Below, piece by piece: positions 18,133-26,556 of a DNA stretch of 64,000 nucleotides (the first letter of the stretch is position 1; each line of letters begins with the position of its first letter). The notes beneath the pieces were generated by a model, which made no database searches, was not told the DNA's origin, and worked only from the letters and a program-made list of their open reading frames with translations. The position numbers and the translations under genes were made by a program. Source of the DNA: Alphaproteobacteria bacterium (GTDB lineage: Bacteria > Pseudomonadota > Alphaproteobacteria > Puniceispirillales > Puniceispirillaceae); NCBI GenBank assembly GCA_016780775.1, contig JADHLI010000007.1:46768-110767 (forward strand), given 5' to 3'.

Positions 18133-19503
18133 TCAATAACGCCCCGATAACAATTCTATGAAATCAGACAGATTATCTGGCTGGGTGGTGGAAATGCCAG
18201 AGGGAGGCATGACTTTTTTGCTAAATTTTGGCATAAAACCTTGCTCAAACCCTAGCTTTGCAGCTTCTTTTAGCCGTGTTTCAGCTTGCGGCACTTGGCG
18301 CAGCTCAGCCGATAAGGCAACCTCGCCAAAAAAGACTGCGCGTGCTGGCAACGGTTTAGCACTAACAGATGATACCAGCGCGGCTGCGACAGCCAAATCG
18401 GCAGCTGGCTCAGCAATGCGCAGGCCGCCCGCAACATTTAAAAAAATGTCCCTGCCTGATAGCGGCACGCCGCAGCGAGCTTCTAGAACTGCGGTCAGCA
18501 TCGCCAGCCGGCCAGAATCCCAGCCCACCACATTGCGGCGCGGACTAGCAAGGGAGGAGGGTGCAACTAGCGCTTCTATTTCTACCAATAAAGGGCGGGT
18601 CCCCTCTAACCCAGCAAAAACAGCTGTTCCAGCTACGTTATGTTGGCGCTCGCCCAGAAATAGCTCAGAGGGGTTAGGTACTTGCTGCAAACCCTGTTCA
18701 GACATCTCAAAGACGCCAATTTCATCTGTTGCGCCAAAACGGTTTTTAACGCCGCGCAAAATGCGGAAATGATGCGACCTATCACCCTCAAAATACAAGA
18801 CACAATCTACCATATGCTCTAGCACGCGAGGCCCAGCAATCGCCCCATCTTTGGTAACATGCCCGACAAATACAATTGCCGCATCACTGGTTTTTGCCGC
18901 CCGGATAAGCTCATGGGCAGCTGCTCGAACTTGCGAGACCGTACCAGGCGCACTTTCAAGGTTCGGTACATACATAGTTTGGATAGAATCGATAACCAGC
19001 AAATCCAGATCCGGTGTAGAACGAACCGTCTCGGCGATATCTACTGCGTTGGTTGCGGTTGCAAGGGTAGCAGTGCTATCCATAACGCCTAGGCGTTGGG
19101 CACGCATGCGCACCTGATCCGCTGACTCCTCGCCCGTAATATAGGCAGCTTTACGTCCAGCAGCGGCAAGTTTACATACTAATTGCAATAACAGAGTTGA
19201 TTTACCAATCCCTGGATCGCCGCCAATTAAGATGGCCGAGCCTGCGACAAGCCCGCCACCAGTAACGCGGTCAAATTCTTCCAAGCCAGTAACCAGACGG
19301 CGTGCAGGGCTGGTTTGTTCACTTTTGGCTAGCAGTACAAGCTCTATGGCACGTCCGCCGGCTTTGCGCTTTTTGCCCGGTGTTGCTTCAACCCGTTCCT
19401 CACTTAGCGTATTCCATTCTCCACATGCATCACACTTACCACTCCATTTAGCAGTAACCGCGCCGCAAGACTGACAATGATATTGCGAGAGAGTGCGCGC
19501 CAT
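18133..19503 (-). CDS. radA: DNA repair protein RadA
   Basis: A 456-residue RecA-like ATPase that helps branch migration of recombination intermediates. It has an N-terminal four-Cys zinc finger (Cys10, 13, 24, 27), Walker A GGDPGIGKST (Lys101), the RadA-specific KNRFG motif, and a Lon-protease-like C-terminal domain. All expected domains are intact. The ATG follows the mlaF stop with no spacer at all, suggesting translational coupling. Confidence 0.95.
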   Translation of the reverse strand: MARTLSQYHCQSCGAVTAKWSGKCDACGEWNTLSEERVEATPGKKRKAGGRAIELVLLAKSEQTSPARRLVTGLEEFDRVTGGGLVAGSAILIGGDPGIGKSTLLLQLVCKLAAAGRKAAYITGEESADQVRMRAQRLGVMDSTATLATATNAVDIAETVRSTPDLDLLVIDSIQTMYVPNLESAPGTVSQVRAAAHELIRAAKTSDAAIVFVGHVTKDGAIAGPRVLEHMVDCVLYFEGDRSHHFRILRGVKNRFGATDEIGVFEMSEQGLQQVPNPSELFLGERQHNVAGTAVFAGLEGTRPLLVEIEALVAPSSLASPRRNVVGWDSGRLAMLTAVLEARCGVPLSGRDIFLNVAGGLRIAEPAADLAVAAALVSSVSAKPLPARAVFFGEVALSAELRQVPQAETRLKEAAKLGFEQGFMPKFSKKVMPPSGISTTQPDNLSDFIELLSGRY

Positions 19504-20319
19504 CTAGGCCTTCGCTTTCTGAGCATTGACAGTTTTTTTAGTGGTTAGCGGACCTTCTGGATGGCCATGCACAAACTGGTCAACTTCTGGGACACCGCTT
19601 GCATGCATTTTTGAAGCTGGGCCACACCAGATTATACGTCCTTCATGGATCATTGCCACCACGTCAGCTATCCGGCGCACAGAGGCCATATCATGAGAGA
19701 TGGTTAACGCAGTTGCCCCCAGACGTTTCACGGCGTCAAGAATAAGATTATCAATAACCCCGCCAGTGATGGGATCAAGCCCAGAGGTTGGCTCATCAAA
19801 CAGCAGAATTTCTGGTTTATCAGCGATAGCACGCCCAAGGGCAACACGCTTTTGCATGCCGCCAGACAATTCTGCTGGAAATTGGTCAATCACATCTGCG
19901 CGCAGGCCAAGTTGTGTCGCAATATGATGGGCTTCTTCACGTGCTGCTTGGCGGGTAACAGCACCTTGTTGAAGGGGGCGGAACATAATATTTTGCCAGA
20001 TAGGCAAGCTGTCAAAAAGCGCCCCAAACTGAAAAGTCATGCCAAATTTCTTTAATGCGGCTTCCCGCTGAGACCTAGTCTGGCCAACCATTTCAACCCC
20101 ATCTACTTTGATAGAGCCAGAGGTAGGCGTTACCAGTCCAAGTAAGCATTTAAGCGTGACAGATTTACCGCAACCAGAAGTGCCGATAATGCATAAAGAC
20201 TGCCCTGCCTCTACGGTCAAGTTAATGCCTTTGAGCACTATCTTGCCATCAAAATGTTTGACTAGATTTTCAATAGTTATTTTCGGGTTGATTTTCGATG
20301 ATGTTTTTTTTGCGTTCAT
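19504..20319 (-). CDS. mlaF: ABC transporter ATP-binding protein, MlaF family
   Basis: A 271-residue ATPase with Walker A GTSGCGKSVTL, signature LSGGMQKRVALGRA and Walker B ILLFDEPTSGLDP. With the MlaE-type permease just upstream (9 bp), it forms the core of a phospholipid or lipid transporter that keeps outer-membrane asymmetry. No MlaD (MCE) gene is next to the pair here. Basic residues extend both ends (NAKKTSSK, TTKKTVNAQK). Confidence 0.92.
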   Translation of the reverse strand: MNAKKTSSKINPKITIENLVKHFDGKIVLKGINLTVEAGQSLCIIGTSGCGKSVTLKCLLGLVTPTSGSIKVDGVEMVGQTRSQREAALKKFGMTFQFGALFDSLPIWQNIMFRPLQQGAVTRQAAREEAHHIATQLGLRADVIDQFPAELSGGMQKRVALGRAIADKPEILLFDEPTSGLDPITGGVIDNLILDAVKRLGATALTISHDMASVRRIADVVAMIHEGRIIWCGPASKMHASGVPEVDQFVHGHPEGPLTTKKTVNAQKAKA

Positions 20320-20328
20320 ACCTAGCCC

Positions 20329-21102
20329 CTACCCGAAAAACAGCGCGGTAACAAGATAGTTGGAAATCAGAATCAGAATAGAAGAAGACACCACCGCATT
20401 GGTTGTGGCATGGCCTACACCCTCAGCCCCGCGGCCGCTATTATAGCCGTGATAACATCCCATAAGTGCAATTAAAAATCCAAATACTGCAGCCTTAATT
20501 AGGCCAAGGGTTACATCTGAAACTTCTAAAAATTCCATAGTACGTGCGAGATAAATACCAGGGTTAAAGCCAAGCTGGTAAACCCCTACAAGATAGCCGC
20601 CCAAAACCCCGATTATATCCCCTATCAGCACCAAAATAGGCAGACAGAGTGTTCCTGCTAAAAGGCGCGGGGCGACCAGATATTGCATGGGCCGTGTGGA
20701 TAGTGTGTCTAGCGCATCAATCTGGTCTGTTACCCGCATTGTGCCAATTTCTGCGGCCATAGACGCGCCAATGCGTCCAGCGACCATTAATCCGGCTAGT
20801 ACAGGGCCAAGTTCGCGCGTAACCGATAGCACCACTACCGTGGCAACGGTATCTTCGGCGGAAAAACGGGCAAAACCAGTATAGCTTTGCAAGGCTAGAA
20901 CCATACCTGAAAAGAGAGTGGTTAGACCCACGACAGGTAGCGAGAAAAACCCAATATCTAGCATTTGCCGCAGTAATTGCTTGCCGTAATAGGGCGGAAA
21001 TATTGTCCAGCGGATAGCAGCGGCGGCAAAAAGGGTCAGCCGGCCAATAGAGGCCAGAAAATTCAAACTTGCTTTGCCGATATTTGCAATAAAATTAAGC
21101 AT
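20329..21102 (-). CDS. mlaE: ABC transporter permease, MlaE family
   Basis: A 257-residue membrane permease with about five hydrophobic helices and the family-typical GLMVAGRIGASMAAEIGTM loop (EQ-loop-like), which couples to the ATPase. It acts in the inner membrane in lipid traffic between membranes. The gene is 24 bp downstream of alr and 9 bp upstream of mlaF, so alr-mlaE-mlaF-radA is a compact run. Confidence 0.92.
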   Translation of the reverse strand: MLNFIANIGKASLNFLASIGRLTLFAAAAIRWTIFPPYYGKQLLRQMLDIGFFSLPVVGLTTLFSGMVLALQSYTGFARFSAEDTVATVVVLSVTRELGPVLAGLMVAGRIGASMAAEIGTMRVTDQIDALDTLSTRPMQYLVAPRLLAGTLCLPILVLIGDIIGVLGGYLVGVYQLGFNPGIYLARTMEFLEVSDVTLGLIKAAVFGFLIALMGCYHGYNSGRGAEGVGHATTNAVVSSSILILISNYLVTALFFG

Positions 21103-21126
21103 CTATAAGTCTTTTATAAAGGGGTG

Positions 21127-22257
21127 TCAGCTTGCGTCTGCCCCATCATATAGACGCGTTAGTCGATCGCCAAGACCTGTTAGTACTTCATAGCTGATTG
21201 TATTTCTATCTGCGGCCATTTCGTGTAATCCGTAATGACTTCCCAATAGGCAGGCTTTGTCTGCGGATTGCAGTTCCGCATCGCTCAGACTAGTGACATC
21301 TGCGATAAGTAAATCCATAGATACCCGTCCAGCTAGCGGCACGATTTTGCCCGCAATTTCCACCTTTGCTATTTTATTGTGCTGCGGTTGATATAATGCC
21401 CGCGCATAGCCGTCTGCATAACCAGTGGCAATGGTGGCAAGGCGGGTAGGCGCATCCGCGGTAAACATGGCACCATAGCCCGCGCATTCCCCTTTTTTAA
21501 GGTTTCGTATCTGAACGATATCTGCATGCCAAGACACAACTGGTTTTAGGTATTTGTTGTCCGTAGCTGGGTCAGGCATAGCTCCATATAGGGCAATGCC
21601 CGGGCGGGTTAAATCAAAATGATATGAAGGGGGCAGAAAAATACCGCCGCTATTACATAAACTCCTCGGAATGCCAGCAAAAGGGGCGGTTAGCTGCTGA
21701 AACTGTTCCAGCTGGAAGGCGTTATAATCATTTTCTGGCTCGTCTGCACAAGCAAGATGGCTCATCACTAAACAAAGCTTCAGCTCTTTTAAGGGGTTGT
21801 TATCGCTTGTTAATAAATAATGACTATCCTGGCCAAATCCAAGCCGGTTCATACCTGTATCAATATGTAAAATAGCAGGCAGGTGCTTACCAGACTGGCG
21901 CTGATAGGCTGTGATAGCCTCTGCCTGTCCGGAATGATTAATAACAGGCGTTAGCCTATGCGCATCATAAAGGGCAAGGTCTTCACCGCGCAGGCCTTCT
22001 AGGACGGCAATAGTCGCGCCATCATAGCCTTTGTTTCTAAAGGCAGCGCGCAGGCTTATCGCCTCATCTATTTGGGCGGTAAAAAATATGGCGCAGCCAG
22101 CTTTATATAAAGCGCTCGATACCGCTTCCATGCCCAGCCCATAACCATCTGCCTTTACCGCAGCGGCCGTCTTTGTTGTCTGGCCAGTCAGGCTATGCAA
22201 AGTGCGGTAATTATCGCTAAGTGCTGATAGGTCAATATGAAGCTGGGATGAGGTCAT
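21127..22257 (-). CDS. alr: Alanine racemase
   Basis: A PLP enzyme of 376 residues that makes D-alanine for peptidoglycan. The N-terminal PLP lysine is Lys35 in AAVKADGYGLG. The catalytic Tyr of the C-terminal domain lies in CAGYGAMFTA, and the R-x-G-I-x-LYG substrate segment is RPGIALYG. It is 45 bp downstream of dnaB on the same strand, matching the usual alphaproteobacterial dnaB-alr order. Confidence 0.95.
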   Translation of the reverse strand: MTSSQLHIDLSALSDNYRTLHSLTGQTTKTAAAVKADGYGLGMEAVSSALYKAGCAIFFTAQIDEAISLRAAFRNKGYDGATIAVLEGLRGEDLALYDAHRLTPVINHSGQAEAITAYQRQSGKHLPAILHIDTGMNRLGFGQDSHYLLTSDNNPLKELKLCLVMSHLACADEPENDYNAFQLEQFQQLTAPFAGIPRSLCNSGGIFLPPSYHFDLTRPGIALYGAMPDPATDNKYLKPVVSWHADIVQIRNLKKGECAGYGAMFTADAPTRLATIATGYADGYARALYQPQHNKIAKVEIAGKIVPLAGRVSMDLLIADVTSLSDAELQSADKACLLGSHYGLHEMAADRNTISYEVLTGLGDRLTRLYDGADAS

Positions 22258-22302
22258 CTTTGTCTTCTGGAAGGGCCTACCGGCTATTAAAGGAAAAGGG
22301 GG

Positions 22303-23805
22303 TTAAAAATTATCTGGCAAACTGTCAGGGCTTGCAAGATCAGAGAATTTAGTCAGCCGGCCTTCAAAGCTTACATTAGCGATACCAACAGGACCATGAC
22401 GTTGTTTTGCGATAATAATTTCAGCCGTACCGTTTGATTTTTCAAGCCGCTCCTGCCAGAGCTGATAGCGTAGATTAAACTTCTCTTCGGTTTCAGTTTC
22501 CTTTTGAACAGGCTCACTTTTATTTAGGTAATATTCTTCACGATAAACAAACATTACCACATCTGCATCTTGCTCAATGGAGCCTGATTCGCGCAAATCT
22601 GCAAGATTAGGGTGCTTATCTTCACGCTGCTCAACCGCACGCGATAATTGCGATAGCGCTAGAACAGGCACATCCAGTTCCTTCGCAATTGCCTTTAGGG
22701 AGCGGCTGATATTAGAAATTTCTTGAACCCTGTTCTCTGGCCGCGAGCCAAGCTGGGCTTGCAGAAGCTGTAGATAATCAATGACGATAAGCCCTAAACC
22801 TGTGGTGCGTTTCAGGCGGCGCGCCCGGCTTGCAAGCTGGCTAACCGAAAGTGCAGGTGTATCATCAATATAAAAAGGCGCTTTTGCTATCTGATCACTA
22901 GCTTCGACTAGTCCCATAAATTCTGCGCTAGATAGGTTGCCCCGCCGGATGGCTTCAGAATCAATTTCAGAGCGTTCAGCCAATATCCGTGTTCCCAGCT
23001 GTTCTGCTGACATCTCGCAAGAGAAAAAGGCCACAGGTACAGGCTCTTCACCAGTGCGGGTGGTGGAAGCCGCATGAAAAGCGATATTGGTTGCTAGTGC
23101 GGTCTTACCCATCGCTGGACGTCCTGCCAGAATAATCAAATCTGATTTTTGCAAACCACCAAGCAAATTGTTCAAACTGGTCAGCCCAGTGCTAACCCCA
23201 GACAAATGTCCGTCATTTTTGGCCGCTAATTCAGCCATGCGCACAGTTTCGCCCAGAATCATCTCAAAGCTTCGCAAACCATTATCAGAGCTATCGGTTT
23301 CAGCGAGCGAAAACAAATATTGCTCAGCTGCCTCAATTTGCGTCATGGCCGGTCTTTCTAAGTCCGGATTTTGCGCATCATGGGTAACTTGATCTGATAT
23401 GCGCACTAATTCGCGCCTAAGATAGGCTTCATGCACCACATCGGCATAGTTTGGCGCATCTGATACCGATATAACCCCATCTACCAAGTCGCCCAGATAG
23501 GCATCAGCGCCCTCATCACCAAAGGCGGTGCTATTCGCAAAAAATGCTTTTAGGGTAACAGGGTTTGCGAGCTGCCCACGCCCGATAAGTCGTGCTGCTG
23601 CCTCATAAATTTGGCCATGCACAGGGTCATGGAAATGTTCTGCTCGAAGCGGGATTTCCAGCCCATCCATTACAGAATTATCCAGAAGCAAGGCGCCTAG
23701 AAAACTTTGCTCTGCCTGAATATTTTGCGGCAAACTACGCGGCTGATGGCTAGCCGTGATACCGGGAAGGGTGGCAATAATGGGATCGGAAGAATTCTCT
23801 GACAT
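22303..23805 (-). CDS. dnaB: Replicative DNA helicase DnaB
   Basis: A 500-residue hexameric helicase that unwinds DNA at the fork. An N-terminal helical domain (PQNIQAEQSFLGALLLDN) is followed by a RecA-like domain with Walker A AGRPAMGKTALA, Walker B LIVIDYLQLL and the ALSQLSRAVEQREDKHP segment. No intein is present; the length is normal. The promoter region carries a perfect DnaA box with a degenerate copy beside it (see separate entry), so expression may follow replication initiation. Confidence 0.97.
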   Translation of the reverse strand: MSENSSDPIIATLPGITASHQPRSLPQNIQAEQSFLGALLLDNSVMDGLEIPLRAEHFHDPVHGQIYEAAARLIGRGQLANPVTLKAFFANSTAFGDEGADAYLGDLVDGVISVSDAPNYADVVHEAYLRRELVRISDQVTHDAQNPDLERPAMTQIEAAEQYLFSLAETDSSDNGLRSFEMILGETVRMAELAAKNDGHLSGVSTGLTSLNNLLGGLQKSDLIILAGRPAMGKTALATNIAFHAASTTRTGEEPVPVAFFSCEMSAEQLGTRILAERSEIDSEAIRRGNLSSAEFMGLVEASDQIAKAPFYIDDTPALSVSQLASRARRLKRTTGLGLIVIDYLQLLQAQLGSRPENRVQEISNISRSLKAIAKELDVPVLALSQLSRAVEQREDKHPNLADLRESGSIEQDADVVMFVYREEYYLNKSEPVQKETETEEKFNLRYQLWQERLEKSNGTAEIIIAKQRHGPVGIANVSFEGRLTKFSDLASPDSLPDNF

Positions 23806-23821
23806 GAAAAATAGTCTACCA

Positions 23822-23849
23822 ATAATATTCGCAAATGCTAGATGTTAAG
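23822..23849 (-). promoter_or_regulatory. Candidate dnaB promoter
   Basis: On the minus strand a -35-like CTTAAC and a -10-like TATTAT are separated by 16 bases, just upstream of the dnaB ATG. The match to consensus is moderate. The DnaA boxes abut its upstream side. Confidence 0.35.
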
Positions 23850-23851
23850 TC

Positions 23852-23869
23852 TGGGGATACTGTGGATAA
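23852..23869 (-). promoter_or_regulatory. Tandem DnaA boxes upstream of dnaB
   Basis: Read on the minus strand, a perfect consensus DnaA box TTATCCACA is followed directly by a degenerate copy GTATCCCCA (seven of nine bases). The pair lies about 50 bases before the dnaB start and next to the candidate -35 box. This suggests DnaA binding at this promoter; that it acts as a regulator is inference. Confidence 0.55.
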
Positions 23870-23873
23870 CTTT

Positions 23874-23908
23874 AAAAAAAAGCCCTATAGATATTTCCAT
23901 AGGGCTTT
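23874..23908 (-). terminator. Rho-independent terminator of the rpsF-rpsR-rplI transcript
   Basis: On the minus strand a perfect 10-bp stem (AAAGCCCTAT / ATAGGGCTTT) with a 10-base loop runs into a T tract of eight. It sits 25 bases beyond the rplI stop. Confidence 0.85.
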
Positions 23909-23932
23909 AAAAAGTTAGGTGCAACAAAGACG

Positions 23933-24559
23933 CTAGCTGGCTGCCTCATCATCACTATCGCCTGCTTCAGCTTCTACAGGGGCTTCCTCAGCAACCTCGG
24001 CGTTAGCTTCTGCTTCTGTTATAGCAGCGTCTGCAACAGCTTCGACGCTTTCTTCTTCAGCGTCATAGTTTGTTACAACGGCTGCACCTGTTTCAGCCTG
24101 TTTTTTGGCTTCTTCAGCAGAGCGCGCAATGTTCACAATAACTTCTACCTGCACTTCTGCGTGCAGGTTTACTTTCACTGGGAACAAGCCAAGCGTTTTG
24201 ATAGCCTTGTCCATAACCACTTGACGCTTATCGATGCTATGCCCAGCTTCGCCAACTGCATCGGCAATGTCTCTTGCAGAAACAGAGCCGAATAGCTGAC
24301 CCATTTCAGAAGCAGCGCGAACCAGAATAACGGACAGCCCTCCCATGCCTTTCATAGCGTCTTCAGCTGAGCTACGAGCTTCTGCGTTCCGGCTTTCGCG
24401 GTCCGCGCGTTCGGCTTCAAACTTTTCCATATTGGCTTTGTTTGCTCTCAGCGCCTTACCAGTTGGCAGAAGATAGTTACGTGCATATCCTGGCTTTACT
24501 TTGACGACATCGCCAAGCTTGCCAAGCTTATCTACACGTTCAAGAAGAATGATTTCCAT
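23933..24559 (-). CDS. rplI: 50S ribosomal protein L9
   Basis: A 208-residue L9. The N-terminal domain is canonical (MEIILLERVDKLGKLGD, then GYARNYLLPTGKA) and binds 23S rRNA; a long helix leads to the C-terminal domain. About 55 extra residues at the end are rich in Ala and Glu, an acidic low-complexity tail often seen in alphaproteobacterial L9. It is last in the rpsF-rpsR-rplI operon, before a strong terminator. Confidence 0.96.
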   Translation of the reverse strand: MEIILLERVDKLGKLGDVVKVKPGYARNYLLPTGKALRANKANMEKFEAERADRESRNAEARSSAEDAMKGMGGLSVILVRAASEMGQLFGSVSARDIADAVGEAGHSIDKRQVVMDKAIKTLGLFPVKVNLHAEVQVEVIVNIARSAEEAKKQAETGAAVVTNYDAEEESVEAVADAAITEAEANAEVAEEAPVEAEAGDSDDEAAS

Positions 24560-24582
24560 GTTTTATGTATCCTTTCCCGCTC

Positions 24583-24837
24583 TTAGCTGATCACATATGG
24601 CATCAGCGCTAAATAACGGGCGCGTTTGATAGCCGTTGACAGCTCACGCTGTTTTTTTGCGGAAACTGCAGAAATACGTGAAGGAACAATTTTTCCGCGC
24701 TCTGAAGTAAAGCGGGTTAGAAGCTTCACATCCTTATAATCAATATGCGGGGCGTTTGGCCCTGAGAACGGGCATGATTTACGACGGCGACCTTGTGGTC
24801 TGCGTACAGCACTGCGTGTAATTTCTAGCTTTGTCAT
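24583..24837 (-). CDS. rpsR: 30S ribosomal protein S18
   Basis: An 84-residue S18 with the typical CPFSG...[12 protein letters not shown] core and the C-terminal [19 protein letters not shown] stretch, which contacts 16S rRNA and S6. It lies between rpsF (3 bp) and rplI (23 bp), the universal order. Confidence 0.96.
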   Translation of the reverse strand: MTKLEITRSAVRRPQGRRRKSCPFSGPNAPHIDYKDVKLLTRFTSERGKIVPSRISAVSAKKQRELSTAIKRARYLALMPYVIS

Positions 24838-24840
24838 CGC

Positions 24841-25296
24841 TTACTCCCCATCTGCTTTTGTTGCTGTTTCTGCTGGTGCTTCGCTCGCAGCTTCTTGAGC
24901 AGGGGCAGGTTTGTTGTCTCTGTCCCCACGGTCGCTGCGGTCGCTACGCTCACCGCGCGGAGACCGTTCGGCCTTTTGTGCCTGCATCATAACAGAAGGG
25001 CCTTCTTCAACTTCATCGATTGAGATATTCATAAAGCGAAGAATATCTTCGTTCAGACCCATGATCCGCTCATATTCTCTTAGCGTGTCATTATCTGCTT
25101 CGATATTCAGCATTACATAATGGCCTTTACGGTTCTTTTTGACCCGATAGGCAAGGGCGCGCAGACCCCAATATTCATGTTTGTGAATCTTGCCTCCACC
25201 GTTTTCGATGATGGCAGAGAAATCTTTTGTAAGCGATTCCACAAGTTGCGTAGAAACGTCTTGGCGTGCGATAAACACGCTTTCATAAAGCCGCAT
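24841..25296 (-). CDS. rpsF: 30S ribosomal protein S6
   Basis: Ribosomal protein S6, partner of S18 on the small subunit. The track start adds 15 residues; the ATG reading MRLYESVFIARQD is chosen because it has a strong AAAAGGAGA ribosome binding site and matches the family, giving 151 residues. The last 50 residues are a charged low-complexity tail with RSDR/GDRD repeats followed by an Ala-Glu stretch. It is the first gene of the ribosomal operon, about 155 bp behind its promoter. Confidence 0.95.
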   Translation of the reverse strand: MRLYESVFIARQDVSTQLVESLTKDFSAIIENGGGKIHKHEYWGLRALAYRVKKNRKGHYVMLNIEADNDTLREYERIMGLNEDILRFMNISIDEVEEGPSVMMQAQKAERSPRGERSDRSDRGDRDNKPAPAQEAASEAPAETATKADGE

Positions 25297-25451
25297 GTAA
25301 GTCTCCTTTTGGCTTATTGTCTGAACGCAGTATTGCCTCAAACGAACCAGCTCTTTTCGGCATTAAGCTGGCAAGGATAATAAAGGTTTAATAAAAACTA
25401 AAATCGAACAACATGCCCGACTAGCCAATAAACCCATTTACGAGAAGCTGG

Positions 25452-25480
25452 GTTATGCCGCAAAAGGCTGTAAAAATCAA
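25452..25480 (-). promoter_or_regulatory. Promoter of rpsF-rpsR-rplI
   Basis: The minus strand shows TTGATT, a 17-base spacer and CATAAC. The same layout is seen before the cox4-like gene in this window. Its -35 box is one arm of a perfect palindrome shared with the fabD promoter. The leader to rpsF would be about 150 bases. Confidence 0.6.
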
Positions 25481-25489
25481 GTCTTGATT
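25475..25489. repeat. Perfect 7-1-7 palindrome at the divergent -35 boxes
   Basis: AATCAAG-T-CTTGATT contains the -35 hexamers of both divergent promoters (rpsF and fabD). Polymerase binding on one side would compete with the other, or a dimeric regulator could sit here. Confidence 0.6.
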
Positions 25490-25513
25490 CGTGCGTACTG
25501 ATAATGCCTATAT
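25484..25513 (+). promoter_or_regulatory. Promoter of fabD
   Basis: The plus strand shows TTGATT, an 18-base spacer and CTATAT. Transcription would start near 25520, which rules out the ORF-track start of fabD and supports the GTG start further on. The -35 is the second arm of the AATCAAG-T-CTTGATT palindrome. Confidence 0.55.
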
Positions 25514-25573
25514 ATGGGCGGTGATACTTCTGATATTACTGCCAAGGGTAATAAATTTAACGGAGGGGTTAAG

Positions 25574-26515
25574 GTGGCAAAAACAGCCTTTTTATTTCCA
25601 GGACAGGGATCGCAAACACCAGGCATGGCAACTGCCTTGGCTAGCGAAAGCCAATCTGCACGCGATATTTTAGCTGAAATTGACGATATATTGGATTTTA
25701 ATCTCTCTGGTTTGATGGCAGAAGGACCAGCAGATGAATTGCAACTTACCCAAAATGCCCAGCCTGCCTTATTTGCAAGCTCACTGGCTACATTGCGGAC
25801 AATTGAGCAGGTAACGGGCAAGCCAATTAATCAGCTATGTGATTTTGTTGCTGGCCACTCTTTAGGGGAATATTCAGCCCTTTGCGCAGCGCAGAGTATA
25901 GAAGTGGCTAGCACGGCATCGCTGCTTCGTTTGCGCGGTGAGGCAATGCAAAAAGCTGTACCTGTGGGAGAGGGCGCAATGGCAGCCCTGCTTGGGGCAG
26001 ATATTCCGCTTGCTGATGCAGTTATAGAAGCTGCGTCATCCACAGGTCTTGTTGAGATTGCCAATGATAATGCGGCTGGCCAAATTGTCGTAAGCGGCGA
26101 GACTAAGGCCGTAGAAGCAGCAATGGAAATTGCCCGGGATAAGGGCTTGCGCCGGGTAATATCGCTGCCAGTAAGCGCGCCTTTTCATTGTGCTATGATG
26201 GCACCTGCTGCAGATGTGATGGCAGAAGCGCTGGGTAGCACAATAATGCGGTCTGCGCAGGTACCCGTGGTATGTAATATTACCGCTTCGACCGAGAGTA
26301 GTGCCGAGCAATTGCGCGCAAACCTAATCGCCCAAGTAACTGGACGTGTGCGCTGGCGCGAAACAATGGAATTTATGGTCGCGAATGGTGTTACCCGCTT
26401 CCTAGAGCTTGGTACAGGCAAAGTTTTGTCTGGGCTTGCTAAGCGTGCGGCACCAGAGGCAGAAATTCTGTCTGTTGATACGCTAGAAGACATCCAAAAG
26501 GCCTTTGATCTATAA
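25574..26515 (+). CDS. fabD: Malonyl CoA-acyl carrier protein transacylase
   Basis: FabD loads malonate onto ACP for fatty acid elongation. GQGSQ is at residues 10-14 and the nucleophile Ser96 is in GHSLGEYSA; the later His lies in SAPFHCAMM. The start is set at a GTG because GGAGG stands seven bases before it and the family begins at this point (AKTAFLFPGQG), giving 313 residues; the track start would lie at the promoter -10. It is first of fabD-fabG-acpP-fabF. Confidence 0.94.
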   Translation: MAKTAFLFPGQGSQTPGMATALASESQSARDILAEIDDILDFNLSGLMAEGPADELQLTQNAQPALFASSLATLRTIEQVTGKPINQLCDFVAGHSLGEYSALCAAQSIEVASTASLLRLRGEAMQKAVPVGEGAMAALLGADIPLADAVIEAASSTGLVEIANDNAAGQIVVSGETKAVEAAMEIARDKGLRRVISLPVSAPFHCAMMAPAADVMAEALGSTIMRSAQVPVVCNITASTESSAEQLRANLIAQVTGRVRWRETMEFMVANGVTRFLELGTGKVLSGLAKRAAPEAEILSVDTLEDIQKAFDL

Positions 26516-26556
26516 AGAACAGCGTGACTGTAAGGCCAACTTAAAAAGGGGAATAT

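Noticed and set aside
18158-18772. 204-aa ORF antisense to radA
   Set aside because: It is a shadow of radA, rich in Ser, Arg and Pro, with no recognisable motif; radA is complete and certain.
25477-25821. 114-aa minus-strand ORF at the start of fabD
   Set aside because: Overlaps fabD and both divergent promoters; no ribosome binding site or family match.
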